Source of the DNA: Spirochaetes bacterium GWB1_60_80 | Lineage (GTDB): Bacteria > Spirochaetota > Spirochaetia > Treponematales > UBA12059 | Length of the DNA: 64,000 nucleotides | NCBI GenBank assembly: GCA_001829185.1 | Contig: MIAR01000036.1 | Coordinates: 1-64,000, forward strand | Reading direction: 5' to 3' | Shown here: piece after piece, positions 52,824 through 60,456 of the stretch | Numbering within the stretch: the first letter of the stretch is position 1 | Layout of the letters: each line of letters opens with the position of its first letter | Program-made: the position numbers and the translations under genes | Notes under the pieces: generated by a model | The model's input: the letters and a program-made list of their open reading frames with translations, nothing else | What the model was told of the DNA's origin: nothing | Databases searched by the model: none

Positions 52824-53549
52824 ATGGTCAAATCCGAAGGCGGCCTGGGCGCCTTGCTGTCGGCCGGAAGCGCCGCCGCCGTGTTCATCGTCAGCTGGCT
52901 CCTGCTGGGCATTCCCTTGCCGTTCAGCCTCGGCGCGGCCGTGGCCAGCTACGGCGCCGTCTGGCTGGTGGGGCGCGGCCTGAAGGAACACCTGAACCGC
53001 GACCGGCCGCTCAACACGGCCTTCGTCGATCTGGACTTGGCCAAGGCCACCGTAGCCCGTGGCCGTCAGCTCGGTCTGGAATTGTCCGGCCTGCTGGCCC
53101 GCCTGCCGGCCGGACATGTCATGCATCAGTACTTTCGCGAGCTGGTCGACCTGGTGGCGGCCATCACCAAGGACGTCGCGGCCGATCCCAAGGACGCGCC
53201 GCAGGCCAACGCCTTCCTGGCCAGCCAGGGCGAAGCGGTCGGCCGCTTGCTTAAAATTCTGCTCGATTTGCTGGAGCGCTCCCCGGACCGCCGGCTCGAC
53301 CCGGAACTGGACGAGCGCCTGACGCGCTCTTTAAAGCGCCTGCAGGCCGGTTTCCGCAGCCATCTGGCGCATCTGCAGGAAGACAATATCGCCGAACTGC
53401 AGGCCGAGCTGGACGTGCTGGAGGATGGGCTGGGTTTCGACCATGAGTTAGAGACGGCCTTGGACAAGGCGGAGCGGGCGGCTAGCGCGACCGGAACGAC
53501 CCGCGATCGGCCCAAGGGGCAGGGACAAGGCCAGGGGCAGCCAGGCTGA
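52824..53549 (+). CDS. XpaC-like (5-bromo-4-chloroindolyl phosphate hydrolysis family) protein
   Basis: 241 aa. Two N-terminal membrane segments (about 12-29 and 32-51) are followed by a mostly helical cytoplasmic domain with coiled coil and a Gly/Gln-rich tail. The architecture matches the XpaC family, members of which often lie beside telA (toxic anion resistance); no telA is seen here. Assignment is by architecture rather than a signature motif. It is the last gene of the SBP/OmpA-VWA-XpaC operon and ends 15 bp from the convergent PUR-protein gene. Confidence 0.6.
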   Translation: MVKSEGGLGALLSAGSAAAVFIVSWLLLGIPLPFSLGAAVASYGAVWLVGRGLKEHLNRDRPLNTAFVDLDLAKATVARGRQLGLELSGLLARLPAGHVMHQYFRELVDLVAAITKDVAADPKDAPQANAFLASQGEAVGRLLKILLDLLERSPDRRLDPELDERLTRSLKRLQAGFRSHLAHLQEDNIAELQAELDVLEDGLGFDHELETALDKAERAASATGTTRDRPKGQGQGQGQPG

Positions 53550-53564
53550 TTCCCGGCCGGCGGC

Positions 53565-54005
53565 TCAGGTAGATGGCTTCTTGCGGACGGTCAGCCGACG
53601 GCCGGACTGGCTGGCGGCGGCGCTCTTGTTGGCCTGGGCGGCCTTCTCGGCGTGGACGGCCGGCGAGTCGCCCTCGGCCACTTCCTCGCGGCGCGGCCGG
53701 ATGACGCGCGGTTTGCGCGGCGCGGCTTCGCCTTCGGCGGCCGGCTGGGCGGTGCGGGGGCTGCGCTTGCGCGGCGGCGGGCTCTTGTCCATCACCGCGA
53801 TAGCCTTGGTGAAGGATTGCATGAATTCCTGGAGATTTTCCCGGAAGACGACGATGGAACGGCGGTCGAAGGATTCGCCTTCGGCCGGTTTGCTTTCGAC
53901 GATGGCCAGGAACAGGTCGCCGGTTCGGGTTTCCTTGATATTGAAGAAATAGGTTCGGCCTTCGCAGACTACCTTGGATGAAAAAACCTCGCCACGTAAA
54001 CCCAT
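53565..54005 (-). CDS. PUR-domain nucleic-acid-binding protein (BpuR-like)
   Basis: 146 aa from ATG 54005 (CAGGGA upstream); an in-frame start at 54047 lacks support. The first 65 residues (MGLRGEVFSSKVVCEGRTYF, then FFNIKETRTGDLFLAIVESK, then VVFRENLQEFMQSFTKAI) are a PUR/DUF3276 domain like Borrelia BpuR, which binds RNA and DNA and affects expression. The rest is a basic Arg/Lys/Pro/Ala-rich tail, likely to add non-specific nucleic-acid binding. A spirochaete-type feature supporting the taxonomic assignment. Confidence 0.85.
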   Translation of the reverse strand: MGLRGEVFSSKVVCEGRTYFFNIKETRTGDLFLAIVESKPAEGESFDRRSIVVFRENLQEFMQSFTKAIAVMDKSPPPRKRSPRTAQPAAEGEAAPRKPRVIRPRREEVAEGDSPAVHAEKAAQANKSAAASQSGRRLTVRKKPST

Positions 54006-54131
54006 CGTTGTCCCTGTCATGCCGTCCGCCCGCTGGCGGCTATCCACCCGTCTGGCGGGTCGGCGTGCCTTTCCTTGTGCAATCTAACATAAAAGCCGGG
54101 CCATAGCAAGGCGCCGGCTGTTTTGCCTCCG

Positions 54132-56156
54132 TCAGACGGCGCTGCCTGCCATGGCCAAGTCGTCGGCTTCGCGGACCAGACCGGTCAGGATGGTCAGCAG
54201 GTCTGGCTCGATGCTCCGGTCGGCGGCCCGCACGTCCACCATGATGCGGAAGACCGGCTCGGTACCGGATCCGCGCATCCAGAAGAAGGCCACCGGCCGG
54301 CCGGCCTGGTCGTGCAGCCGGAATTTGAGGCCTCCTGAAGCGGCGTCCTCGGATTCGGCCAGGCTGAGTTCGCTGGTGCCCCGGCTGACCAAGGTGACAT
54401 ACGTCAGCGGGCCGAAGCGTTCAGCCAGGCGGGCGGCGATGCGCGGCCACTGGGTGGCAAAGAGGCGGCGGCTGTGGTTCTTGATGGCGGCCTGATCTAC
54501 GCTCTGGATGCGCAAGGCCGCCCGCTCCTCGAACACGCTGGTGCTAGAGGCCTCCGGCAGGCTGGCCACGATATCGGCCAGGCTGAAATCCGGCCGGTAG
54601 CGCTCCAGCTGGCCGGAGGCCGCCAACCACAGCCGGTAGGGGCAGTCCTGGCCCGCGGCGTCGCGGATGGCCAGCAGCTTGAGCAGGGCGCAGACGGTAT
54701 TGAGCGGGTCGCGTACGCTGGCCGGGTGGGTGATGACGCCGCCGTTGGAGCCTTCGCCCAGGATGCGCACGGTGCGGCCAGCGGCGCGCAGTTGGCGGGC
54801 CAGGGCCACGACGTTGGCCTCACCGGTCTCGGCCCGGTGCATCTGGGCGCCGAAGGCCCGGGCGATGGCGTCAGCCCGCAGGCTGGTGGCGTCGTTGCCG
54901 ACCACCGCCAGGGCCGTACCGGGTTTCACGCCGTCGCGCCGCCGGTCGTACTCCAGGCCGGCCAGCTCGGCCAGCACGGCCAGGGCGAAGGTTTCCTGGG
55001 CCTCCAGGCTGCGCGCCTGACCAGCCGCCTCGTCCCAGATGACGATGTTGCCGCGGTCGCCGTCGCAGTCCGGCACGTAGCCGAGCACGTAACGCTCGTC
55101 GGCGGCGTGGGCGGCGGCCAGGGCGCTGCGGCATTGGTCGAGCGACGCGCCTTCCGGCACGATGCGGTGGGCGAATTTGCGCGGCTGGTCGTTGATGGTC
55201 TGGACGTCGGCGCCCAGACCGGTCAGGAAACCGGCGTCGATGGACAGGCTGCGGGCTGAGCCGTTCATATCGATCAAGAGGCCGATGCCTTTGGCGGCGA
55301 CGGCGGCCGACAGGCTGTCCAGCCGGGCTTCCTCGGCGGCTTGACGGGCGGCGAATCCGGCCGGCAGCGAATCGTCCAGGGCGGCGCAGATCTCGCGCGA
55401 GAATAAAATATAGCTTGAACTGACCAGGCGCTTGTGGCGCGGGCAGTCGGCGTAGGCGCGGCTGACGGCGGCGGCCGGCACGGCGGCGCAGAGGGCCTGA
55501 AGCCGGGCAATGTCGGCCGCCTGGCAGGCGCCGGATCGCAACTCTTCGGCCAGAGCCTTGGCGGTCGCGGGCTCCAGGACCGCGCCGTCGGCCAGGCCGA
55601 ACTTGACGCCGTTGTGGCCGACCGGGTTGTGGCTGGCCGAAACGTAGCAGAAGCCGTCCAGGCCGGTCATGGCCGGGTCGGCCTCCACGTCGTCCGGCGC
55701 GCCGGGCAAGGGAGCCCCGGCGGCTGGACCGGCCGTTGCCGCCAAGCGGTTCGATAATTTGACCCAGGCCATGATTTCCGGGGCGCTGCAGATAAAGGTA
55801 TAACGGACGTTCAAGCCATTGGCCAGGAAGACCCGGATCATGCAGTCGGCGATGGCCGGGCCGCTGGGGCGGGTATCGATACCGATGGCGATGGCCGGCG
55901 TGCGCTGGCCGGCCTGCGCCAAGAGGTGGCGGCTGAAGACGTCGGCCATGCGAGAGGCCACGTAGCGGGCCGAAGGCGCGATGGCCTCGCCGGTATCCTC
56001 GTCGCCGGCGCCGAAGACGCCGCGCCAGCCGGAGGCCGAGAGTATCAGGCTGTCGAAGAAGCGGCCGGCCGCTTCCGGCGTCGGCGGCTTGGCTAGCGGG
56101 TTGGTATAGGGATCGCCGATGGCGAAACCAGTCTGGGGATGATGGCTATAACTCAT
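54132..56156 (-). CDS. Phosphoglucomutase/phosphomannomutase family protein
   Basis: 674 aa from ATG 56156. It interconverts hexose 1- and 6-phosphates. The active-site phosphoserine motif is SASHNP with S175; metal loop DCDGDRGN; sugar loop GEGSNGG; phosphate loop RGSGTEP. It is longer than typical alpha-D-phosphohexomutases (about 450-580), mainly because of an N-terminal extension and an insertion around residues 140-165. Exact sugar specificity is open. Its upstream region is an array of degenerate repeats, so the promoter was not located. Confidence 0.92.
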   Translation of the reverse strand: MSYSHHPQTGFAIGDPYTNPLAKPPTPEAAGRFFDSLILSASGWRGVFGAGDEDTGEAIAPSARYVASRMADVFSRHLLAQAGQRTPAIAIGIDTRPSGPAIADCMIRVFLANGLNVRYTFICSAPEIMAWVKLSNRLAATAGPAAGAPLPGAPDDVEADPAMTGLDGFCYVSASHNPVGHNGVKFGLADGAVLEPATAKALAEELRSGACQAADIARLQALCAAVPAAAVSRAYADCPRHKRLVSSSYILFSREICAALDDSLPAGFAARQAAEEARLDSLSAAVAAKGIGLLIDMNGSARSLSIDAGFLTGLGADVQTINDQPRKFAHRIVPEGASLDQCRSALAAAHAADERYVLGYVPDCDGDRGNIVIWDEAAGQARSLEAQETFALAVLAELAGLEYDRRRDGVKPGTALAVVGNDATSLRADAIARAFGAQMHRAETGEANVVALARQLRAAGRTVRILGEGSNGGVITHPASVRDPLNTVCALLKLLAIRDAAGQDCPYRLWLAASGQLERYRPDFSLADIVASLPEASSTSVFEERAALRIQSVDQAAIKNHSRRLFATQWPRIAARLAERFGPLTYVTLVSRGTSELSLAESEDAASGGLKFRLHDQAGRPVAFFWMRGSGTEPVFRIMVDVRAADRSIEPDLLTILTGLVREADDLAMAGSAV

Positions 56157-56204
56157 GGGGCATTGTAGCCGCCCGAACCGGCTCGATTCAAGGGGGCGCG
56201 CAAA

Positions 56205-56640
56205 ATGGGGCCTAATCGCCCGACCAGGAAGCGCTAAGCTGTCGTTCGGCCAGAAACGACGAGGAACTGACCCGCGATCAGGCGCAAAAAGCCTAAAACG
56301 GAGTGAAGCGTGGCAAAGAAGCCCAACTCGGAGGGCCGACGTCCGGATTTCCAACATCGGGGCCTAACCCCAGAACAGGAAAAACGAGGGCCTGACCGCG
56401 GTTCAGAAAAAAAGAGCGGCTGACCCCCAGGGAGTTGCAGAGAAAACTGGCGAAGAAGCTTGTCTCGTGCTAGAATCGTGGGGTCAACCCTTCGATTTTT
56501 CGGAACCAGGGCCTGACCCCACGCCAGGAAAATCGAGGGTCTGACCCCGGCTTGAAAAAAAGAGGGGCTGACCCGAAGGGAGTTGCAGCGCGCGCAAGGT
56601 CGCGCGGCCCTCCCGGGTAAGGCAAAGATTAGCCAGAAGC
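56205..56640. repeat. Degenerate direct repeats with GGGTCAGGCCC-type motifs
   Basis: Two copies of about 82 bp at 56359-56440 and 56508-56588 share CGAGGGCCTGACC-like blocks, a run of seven A residues, GAGSGGCTGACCC and GGGAGTTGCAG. More decayed pieces occur at 56205-56230, 56265-56290 and 56478-56502. On the other strand the recurring words are GGGGTCAGGCCCT and GGGTCAGCC. No coding frame is supported between 56157 and 56692. Confidence 0.7.
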
Positions 56641-56692
56641 CAAGTACTAGACACTCAGTAGGGATGGTAATTATGATACGGGCAAAAGGAAA

Positions 56693-57491
56693 ATGAAATG
56701 TATCAATTACAGCTCCCCCCCCCAGATGCGTGCATGCCGGGTATGCGCGCCTAGCATTCTTTCTGTGTGGTTTTTTGTTTTTAGTCTCCTGTAGGCCCAG
56801 TATAGGACCTGAGGCCGCGCTTTGTTTACCTAACGGTGTTATCCTCGATACTGCCACCATCATGCAGCTCAAGGAGTTCGAGGATCGGCGCGTTCGTCCG
56901 TATGCTTCGGATACGAGCTCCCGAAATATCCAAACTCTCGAAGCTTTTACCCCTGAAGAGATTGAAGCGATAAAAAGTGAGCTTGTTCAGGAATTTGGCG
57001 AGGAAGCTTATTCGTACTTTGGAGAAGAGGAATTTTCTGAGATTATTTATGAAGACGCTAGTGATTCAAGGACCATAGTTGGATTGCCATCACATAATGG
57101 CACACAGTTCAGGACAGACGTGATGATTGTCCGATATTGGGGCCCCTGGTGGTGCTATTTCGAAGTTAAGTTCAAGCTTCAGTATTATAATGTGTATGAG
57201 GGTTGGCGTACTGTGACGACTTTCGGTCAGGCCTCGGCCGGCATTAGCGATGAAGTCACTGCGAATCTAACCAAATCGATCGATATGTTAGCATATATTG
57301 ATCCTGCGAATCTAAAAGCTATTATTTATCGGGATACAGTGGAGGCTAATGGCGGTCTCACTATCCGAGGCAACACCAAGTATGGTTTCTTCCCAATTAT
57401 GAATTACTGCAAATTTTGGCATGAGTGGTATGGATCAATGTTGCCGGCTAATGGCATGAAAATCAGTATGTTCATGCAAATCCAGGCATAG
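56693..57491 (+). CDS. Putative lipoprotein, reading frame split at a C9 tract
   Basis: The long frame runs from GTG 56730 to TAG 57491 (253 aa), with a lipoprotein signal ending LVSC. That GTG has no ribosome-binding site. AAAAGGA at 56684-56690 precedes ATG 56693, but this ATG leads in 9 Cs (56715-56723) to a stop after 33 residues. With 8 Cs it would join the long frame; with 10 Cs ATG 56698 would. Thus expression may be phase-variable, or the gene may be broken or miscalled at the homopolymer. The body is acidic, Tyr-rich and unrecognised. Base composition looks less GC-rich than neighbours, suggesting transfer. A second secreted-protein gene follows after 10 bp. Confidence 0.65.
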
Positions 57492-57501
57492 GAGGAATGA
57501 T

Positions 57502-58062
57502 ATGATACGAAAAGTGATGATTTTGCTGGTGCTTTTTGCTTGTGCCATTTTTTGCCTCAGCGCGCAGGAGTTGGCCCCAACAACGGCTGGCTCTGACTGG
57601 ACTCTTCAGACTACCTTAGCTTGGGCTCCGCTCCTCGATGGGTTGTTCGATGGCCCAATTCTGGTTCAACTTGCGGAGTTGCGTGTTGGTGTAGCACTCA
57701 ACATTATCGATGGCTTGCCCCTCTACGCTGGACTGGAAGGCCATTACGCCAACTCGGCTTGGCTGGGTGAGCCCTTGGCCATTTGCAAGATAGGCGCTGG
57801 TTTGACATGTGGGCTTTGGCTTCCTTTGAGCACCGCCTTCGCACTTGGTTGCGAGCTTGCCACGGGTGCTGAATCCATCATCTATCCAGCATTAGACTCG
57901 TTTGGCTTTTGGGGGCGTGTCCAAATCCAGGCTGCTGTACGACTTAATCCCAATGTTAGTCTCGGCCTTAACGCTGGCTTGTGGTTTTGGACTAATCGCC
58001 TGTCATTCGATAGCGCCATGTATGGTACGAGTATCGGCGCATCGATCGCATATCAATTCTAA
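57502..58062 (+). CDS. Small secreted protein, possible outer-membrane beta barrel
   Basis: 186 aa, AGGAGGAA upstream of ATG 57502. Signal peptide MIRKVMILLVLFACAIFCLSAQ. The mature part alternates hydrophobic residues with Gly/Asn-containing turns (AELRVGVALNIIDGLPLYAGL, then VSLGLNAGLWFW) and ends in aromatic Phe (IAYQF), as many outer-membrane barrels do. Length would suit an 8-strand barrel. It is probably co-transcribed with the preceding lipoprotein gene and shares its lower-looking GC content. Function unknown. Confidence 0.65.
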   Translation: MIRKVMILLVLFACAIFCLSAQELAPTTAGSDWTLQTTLAWAPLLDGLFDGPILVQLAELRVGVALNIIDGLPLYAGLEGHYANSAWLGEPLAICKIGAGLTCGLWLPLSTAFALGCELATGAESIIYPALDSFGFWGRVQIQAAVRLNPNVSLGLNAGLWFWTNRLSFDSAMYGTSIGASIAYQF

Positions 58063-58135
58063 CGGCTGGCAATCCAGAGCTGTTGAACTACTATCAAGAA
58101 ACTGCTTGATCGGTGGCTCGGGCTAGCTAGCTTGG

Positions 58136-58320
58136 ATAATCCGGTCCAAACCTGCCACCAATTCCGGCCGTTTCCTGCCACCCCAACAGGTGAAGATTCC
58201 GGTGGTAAACTGCCACTTCGGACCGGAATCCCTGGCAGGAAACGGCCGGAATTTTGCGTGCTAGCCGCTGAATTCCGCTCATAATCTGCCAATGATTCCG
58301 GTTCAAATCTGCCACCTGAC
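58136..58320. repeat. IS21-type terminal repeats with long inverted repeat
   Basis: Three direct copies of a word like GATTCCGGTTCAAATCTGCCACC occur at about 58138-58160, 58196-58218 and 58294-58316; multiple terminal repeats are characteristic of IS21-family ends. In addition 58160-58180 and 58233-58253 form a perfect 21-bp inverted repeat with an inner one (GATTCCGGT/ACCGGAATC), suggesting a rearranged end. Confidence 0.65.
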
Positions 58321-58349
58321 TGGTATCCTCCCTCCGTAGGAGGGCTACC

Positions 58350-58748
58350 ATGTCACGACCGAAGAAAAGCATGAATGAGATCCGGAAAATTACTCGCATC
58401 AAGCTGCAACAGCCTACCGCCAGCGTTCGTTCATCGCCGGGGCCACCGGTTGCAGTCGCCCTGTCGTCAAGGATTATCTGCAGCGGCTGGAGGATCATCC
58501 CCTCAATCCTCCAGTCTTGCGGGCATGAACGACTAAAACCTGGTGGACCATTTCGCGCTCAAATAGCCGGTGCTTAAGGAGACCGATGGCAATTGTCAGC
58601 TCAGTATCTGGCTGAGCCACAATGCCAAACGTTTGAGCGAAAAGCACATGACCCGACGTTTGCTTCATGAGTTCTATCTACAAGAGCATCACCACGGCTT
58701 ACAATACAGTCAATTCTGCTTAGTCCTCCGGCAACAGCTGCAAACGCC
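58350..58748 (+). pseudogene. istA: IS21-family transposase istA, decayed 5' fragment
   Basis: ATG 58350 with GTAGGAGGG upstream opens MSRPKKSMNEIRKITRIKLQ; a frameshift near 58412 is needed to continue into a helix-turn-helix segment (QRSFIAGATGCSRPVVKDYL), which ends at a stop near 58525. After further decay a segment resembling the next IstA region is open from about 58570 (EKHMTRRLLHEFYLQEH, then GLQYSQFC). It ends at TGA 58750-58752, at the junction with the orphan glycan-binding-like domain. The catalytic DDE core and istB are absent. Confidence 0.75.
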
Positions 58749-59222
58749 TTGAGCGCCTCCAGCATCCTAACCGAACCGGCCAACCTCAACGCCTACCACC
58801 CGGCCACCGTCTTCGACGGCCGCGCCGACACCGGCTGGTTCGAAGCCGTGGCCGGCCCCGGCCTGGGCCAGTGGCTGGAAGTCGGCTTTACCGAGCCGCT
58901 ACGTGCCGACCGCCTGACCATCAGCCCCGGTTGGCTGGACGCCCGCTACTGGCAACAGAACAACCGCATCCGCACGGTCAGCCTGATCGTGGATGGCGGC
59001 ACGTCGATGACCTTTCAGTTAACCGATACCATGACCAGTCAGACCATCCAGCTGCCGCGCGTCCTCACCGGCCGTACCTGGCGCCTGCGCATCGACGCCG
59101 TCTACCCGAACACCCGCTGGGACGACACCACCATCACCGAACTAGGCTTCTGGCTAAACAATGTGCAATATCAGATCGACCTGGGTACCTTTGCCTGCGG
59201 CCTGCAGGTAAGGCGGCCGTAG
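58749..59222 (+). pseudogene. Orphan copy of the C-terminal discoidin/glycan-binding-like domain
   Basis: 157 codons, starting with TTG, that align without gaps to residues 416-572 of the protein encoded at 4903-6621, with about 15 amino-acid differences by eye. No signal peptide, ribosome-binding site or N-terminal part is present, and the homology begins exactly at the junction with the IS21 relic, so it is not expected to be secreted or even translated. The reading frame is fully intact and most differences are conservative, which argues for recent duplication, conversion or some remaining selection. Confidence 0.8.
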
Positions 59223-59655
59223 GGCAGGGCAGCGCGCCGGCCTGCAACCACCAAAAGTGGGGGTAGGCCGGGATCGCCGGCACCATACCAGCACCCCAAC
59301 GCTGGCGGGCTTGCCCCGCAAGACCGTCAGGCCAACCCAAACCCGATGGTGCCGGAAGCCTGGCCGAGGGGGAGCCGCCCCCGGCCCAGAGCCACTCGTC
59401 CAGCCCGCCATCCCGGCGCTTTGAGCCGCACAATCACAGTTCCCACGGCGTGAAAAAGTCAAACAGCGCACTTGCTTATACACGTGAGCGGCAACCGCGC
59501 GGGTGGCGCGTCCAGACATGGCCAAGCGATAAGCTGGCCATGCCTGAAAGCGCCAGGCCCCGCGTCTGCACCTTCCATGAACAAGCTCCTACGCCGTTGA
59601 TTGGTTTCACCCCGCGGCTCAAAGCGCCGGACCGGACTTGCACGACGTGCTCCCC
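59223..59655. repeat. Structured non-coding tail repeat, copy B
   Basis: Follows the orphan domain just as copy A (6622-7100) follows the full-length gene. Hairpin CTGGCGG-CTTG...CAAG-CCGTCAG at 59302-59330 keeps the fold of copy A with one G-T wobble. A second hairpin (59517-59527 with 59533-59542) keeps the GATAA loop (59528-59532) although the stem sequence differs. The repeat ends at the csrA stop codon. Confidence 0.7.
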
Positions 59656-59880
59656 CTATTCCCGGGATCCCAGCCCGATGTCCGGCAACTGCAGCCCGGA
59701 GGCCGCGGCCTGGCGGTTCTCGGCCTGGATGGCGTCGTAGACCTCGCTGCGGAAGACCTTGACCGAACGCGGCGCGTCGATACCCAATTTGACCATGTCC
59801 CCGCGCACCTCGATGACCGACACCACGATGGTGCCGTCGATGATCAGTTTCTCATTAATCTTCCTGGTTAATATCAGCAT
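59656..59880 (-). CDS. csrA: Carbon storage/translation regulator CsrA
   Basis: 74 aa. It opens MLILTRKINEKLIIDGTIVV and continues VRGDMVKLGIDAPRSVKVFRSEVYDAI, the standard CsrA fold with the RNA-binding Arg in VKVFRSE. CsrA blocks translation at GGA-containing leaders; in flagellated bacteria with FliW it controls flagellin or related mRNAs. Start is 2 bp after the fliW stop, so the two are co-transcribed, as expected for a FliW-CsrA-flagellin partner switch. The gene is last in the flagellar block and its end touches tail repeat copy B. Confidence 0.96.
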   Translation of the reverse strand: MLILTRKINEKLIIDGTIVVSVIEVRGDMVKLGIDAPRSVKVFRSEVYDAIQAENRQAAASGLQLPDIGLGSRE

Positions 59881-59882
59881 GG

Positions 59883-60326
59883 CTATTTCCTTGAGGTGGC
59901 CAGCTCGGCCATCACGTCATGCTTGATTTGCCAGCGGGGGTCCGACAGCACCACTTGAATTCCCTGTCGGGAATTACGGCAGATGACCAGCGGTCCCATC
60001 AGGTTGGCGGTGATGGTGCCGCCCTCCGGCGGGACGGTCACGATGGCCAGAATGAGGGCGTCGTCGGCCTGCTTCATGCCCAGGGCCTGGCTCAGTTCGT
60101 CCGGCACGTCCACCTCGTAGTCTGGCCGGAATAGGAAGGGATCCAGCAGGATGAAGTTGAGCTCGGTCAGCTCGGTGGATTGCAGGTAGAAATACGGTTT
60201 CTGCGGCGCGTCGAGCAGGGCGAAGCGCTGGAACTTGTCGAAGCCGATCAGTCCGTTTTGGAAGGTCAGCAGTTGGCGCTCGTCGATGTCGAGGTCGCCC
60301 AAGGCCTTGGTGTGTATGGTCATCAT
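59883..60326 (-). CDS. fliW: Flagellar assembly factor FliW
   Basis: 147 aa; ATG 60326 or the next codon could be the start, with GGCGGA upstream. FliW binds flagellin and antagonises CsrA. Family stretches: LLTFQNGLIGFDKFQRFALLD, then FILLDPFLFRPDYEVDVPDE, then NLMGPLVICRNSRQGIQVVL. It lies between flgL and csrA. A perfect 14-bp hairpin lies in its leader, and GGA is part of its ribosome-binding region, so feedback by CsrA is conceivable. Confidence 0.95.
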   Translation of the reverse strand: MMTIHTKALGDLDIDERQLLTFQNGLIGFDKFQRFALLDAPQKPYFYLQSTELTELNFILLDPFLFRPDYEVDVPDELSQALGMKQADDALILAIVTVPPEGGTITANLMGPLVICRNSRQGIQVVLSDPRWQIKHDVMAELATSRK

Positions 60327-60347
60327 GGTATCCGCCTGTCAGGGGCG

Positions 60348-60377
60348 CGCCATTGGCGGAAAGTTCCGCCAATGGCG
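60348..60377 (-). other. Perfect 14-bp hairpin in the fliW leader
   Basis: CGCCATTGGCGGAA (60348-60361) and its exact complement (60364-60377) with a 2-nt loop, 22 bp before the fliW start. There is no T tract on either side. It may protect or pause the flgL-fliW mRNA or shape the fliW ribosome-binding site. Confidence 0.8.
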
Positions 60378-60456
60378 TGGTGGTATCGGCCGTCGGCATG
60401 CGTCGCCGGCCAGCCCGGCGCTCCAGCCAAAGGCCGAAGACCGGGACGGGAGCGCT

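Noticed and set aside
54006-54070. Short GGCGGGT-type hairpins before the PUR-protein gene as a terminator or riboswitch
   Set aside because: The stems are short and imperfect, with no T tract and no recognisable riboswitch core.
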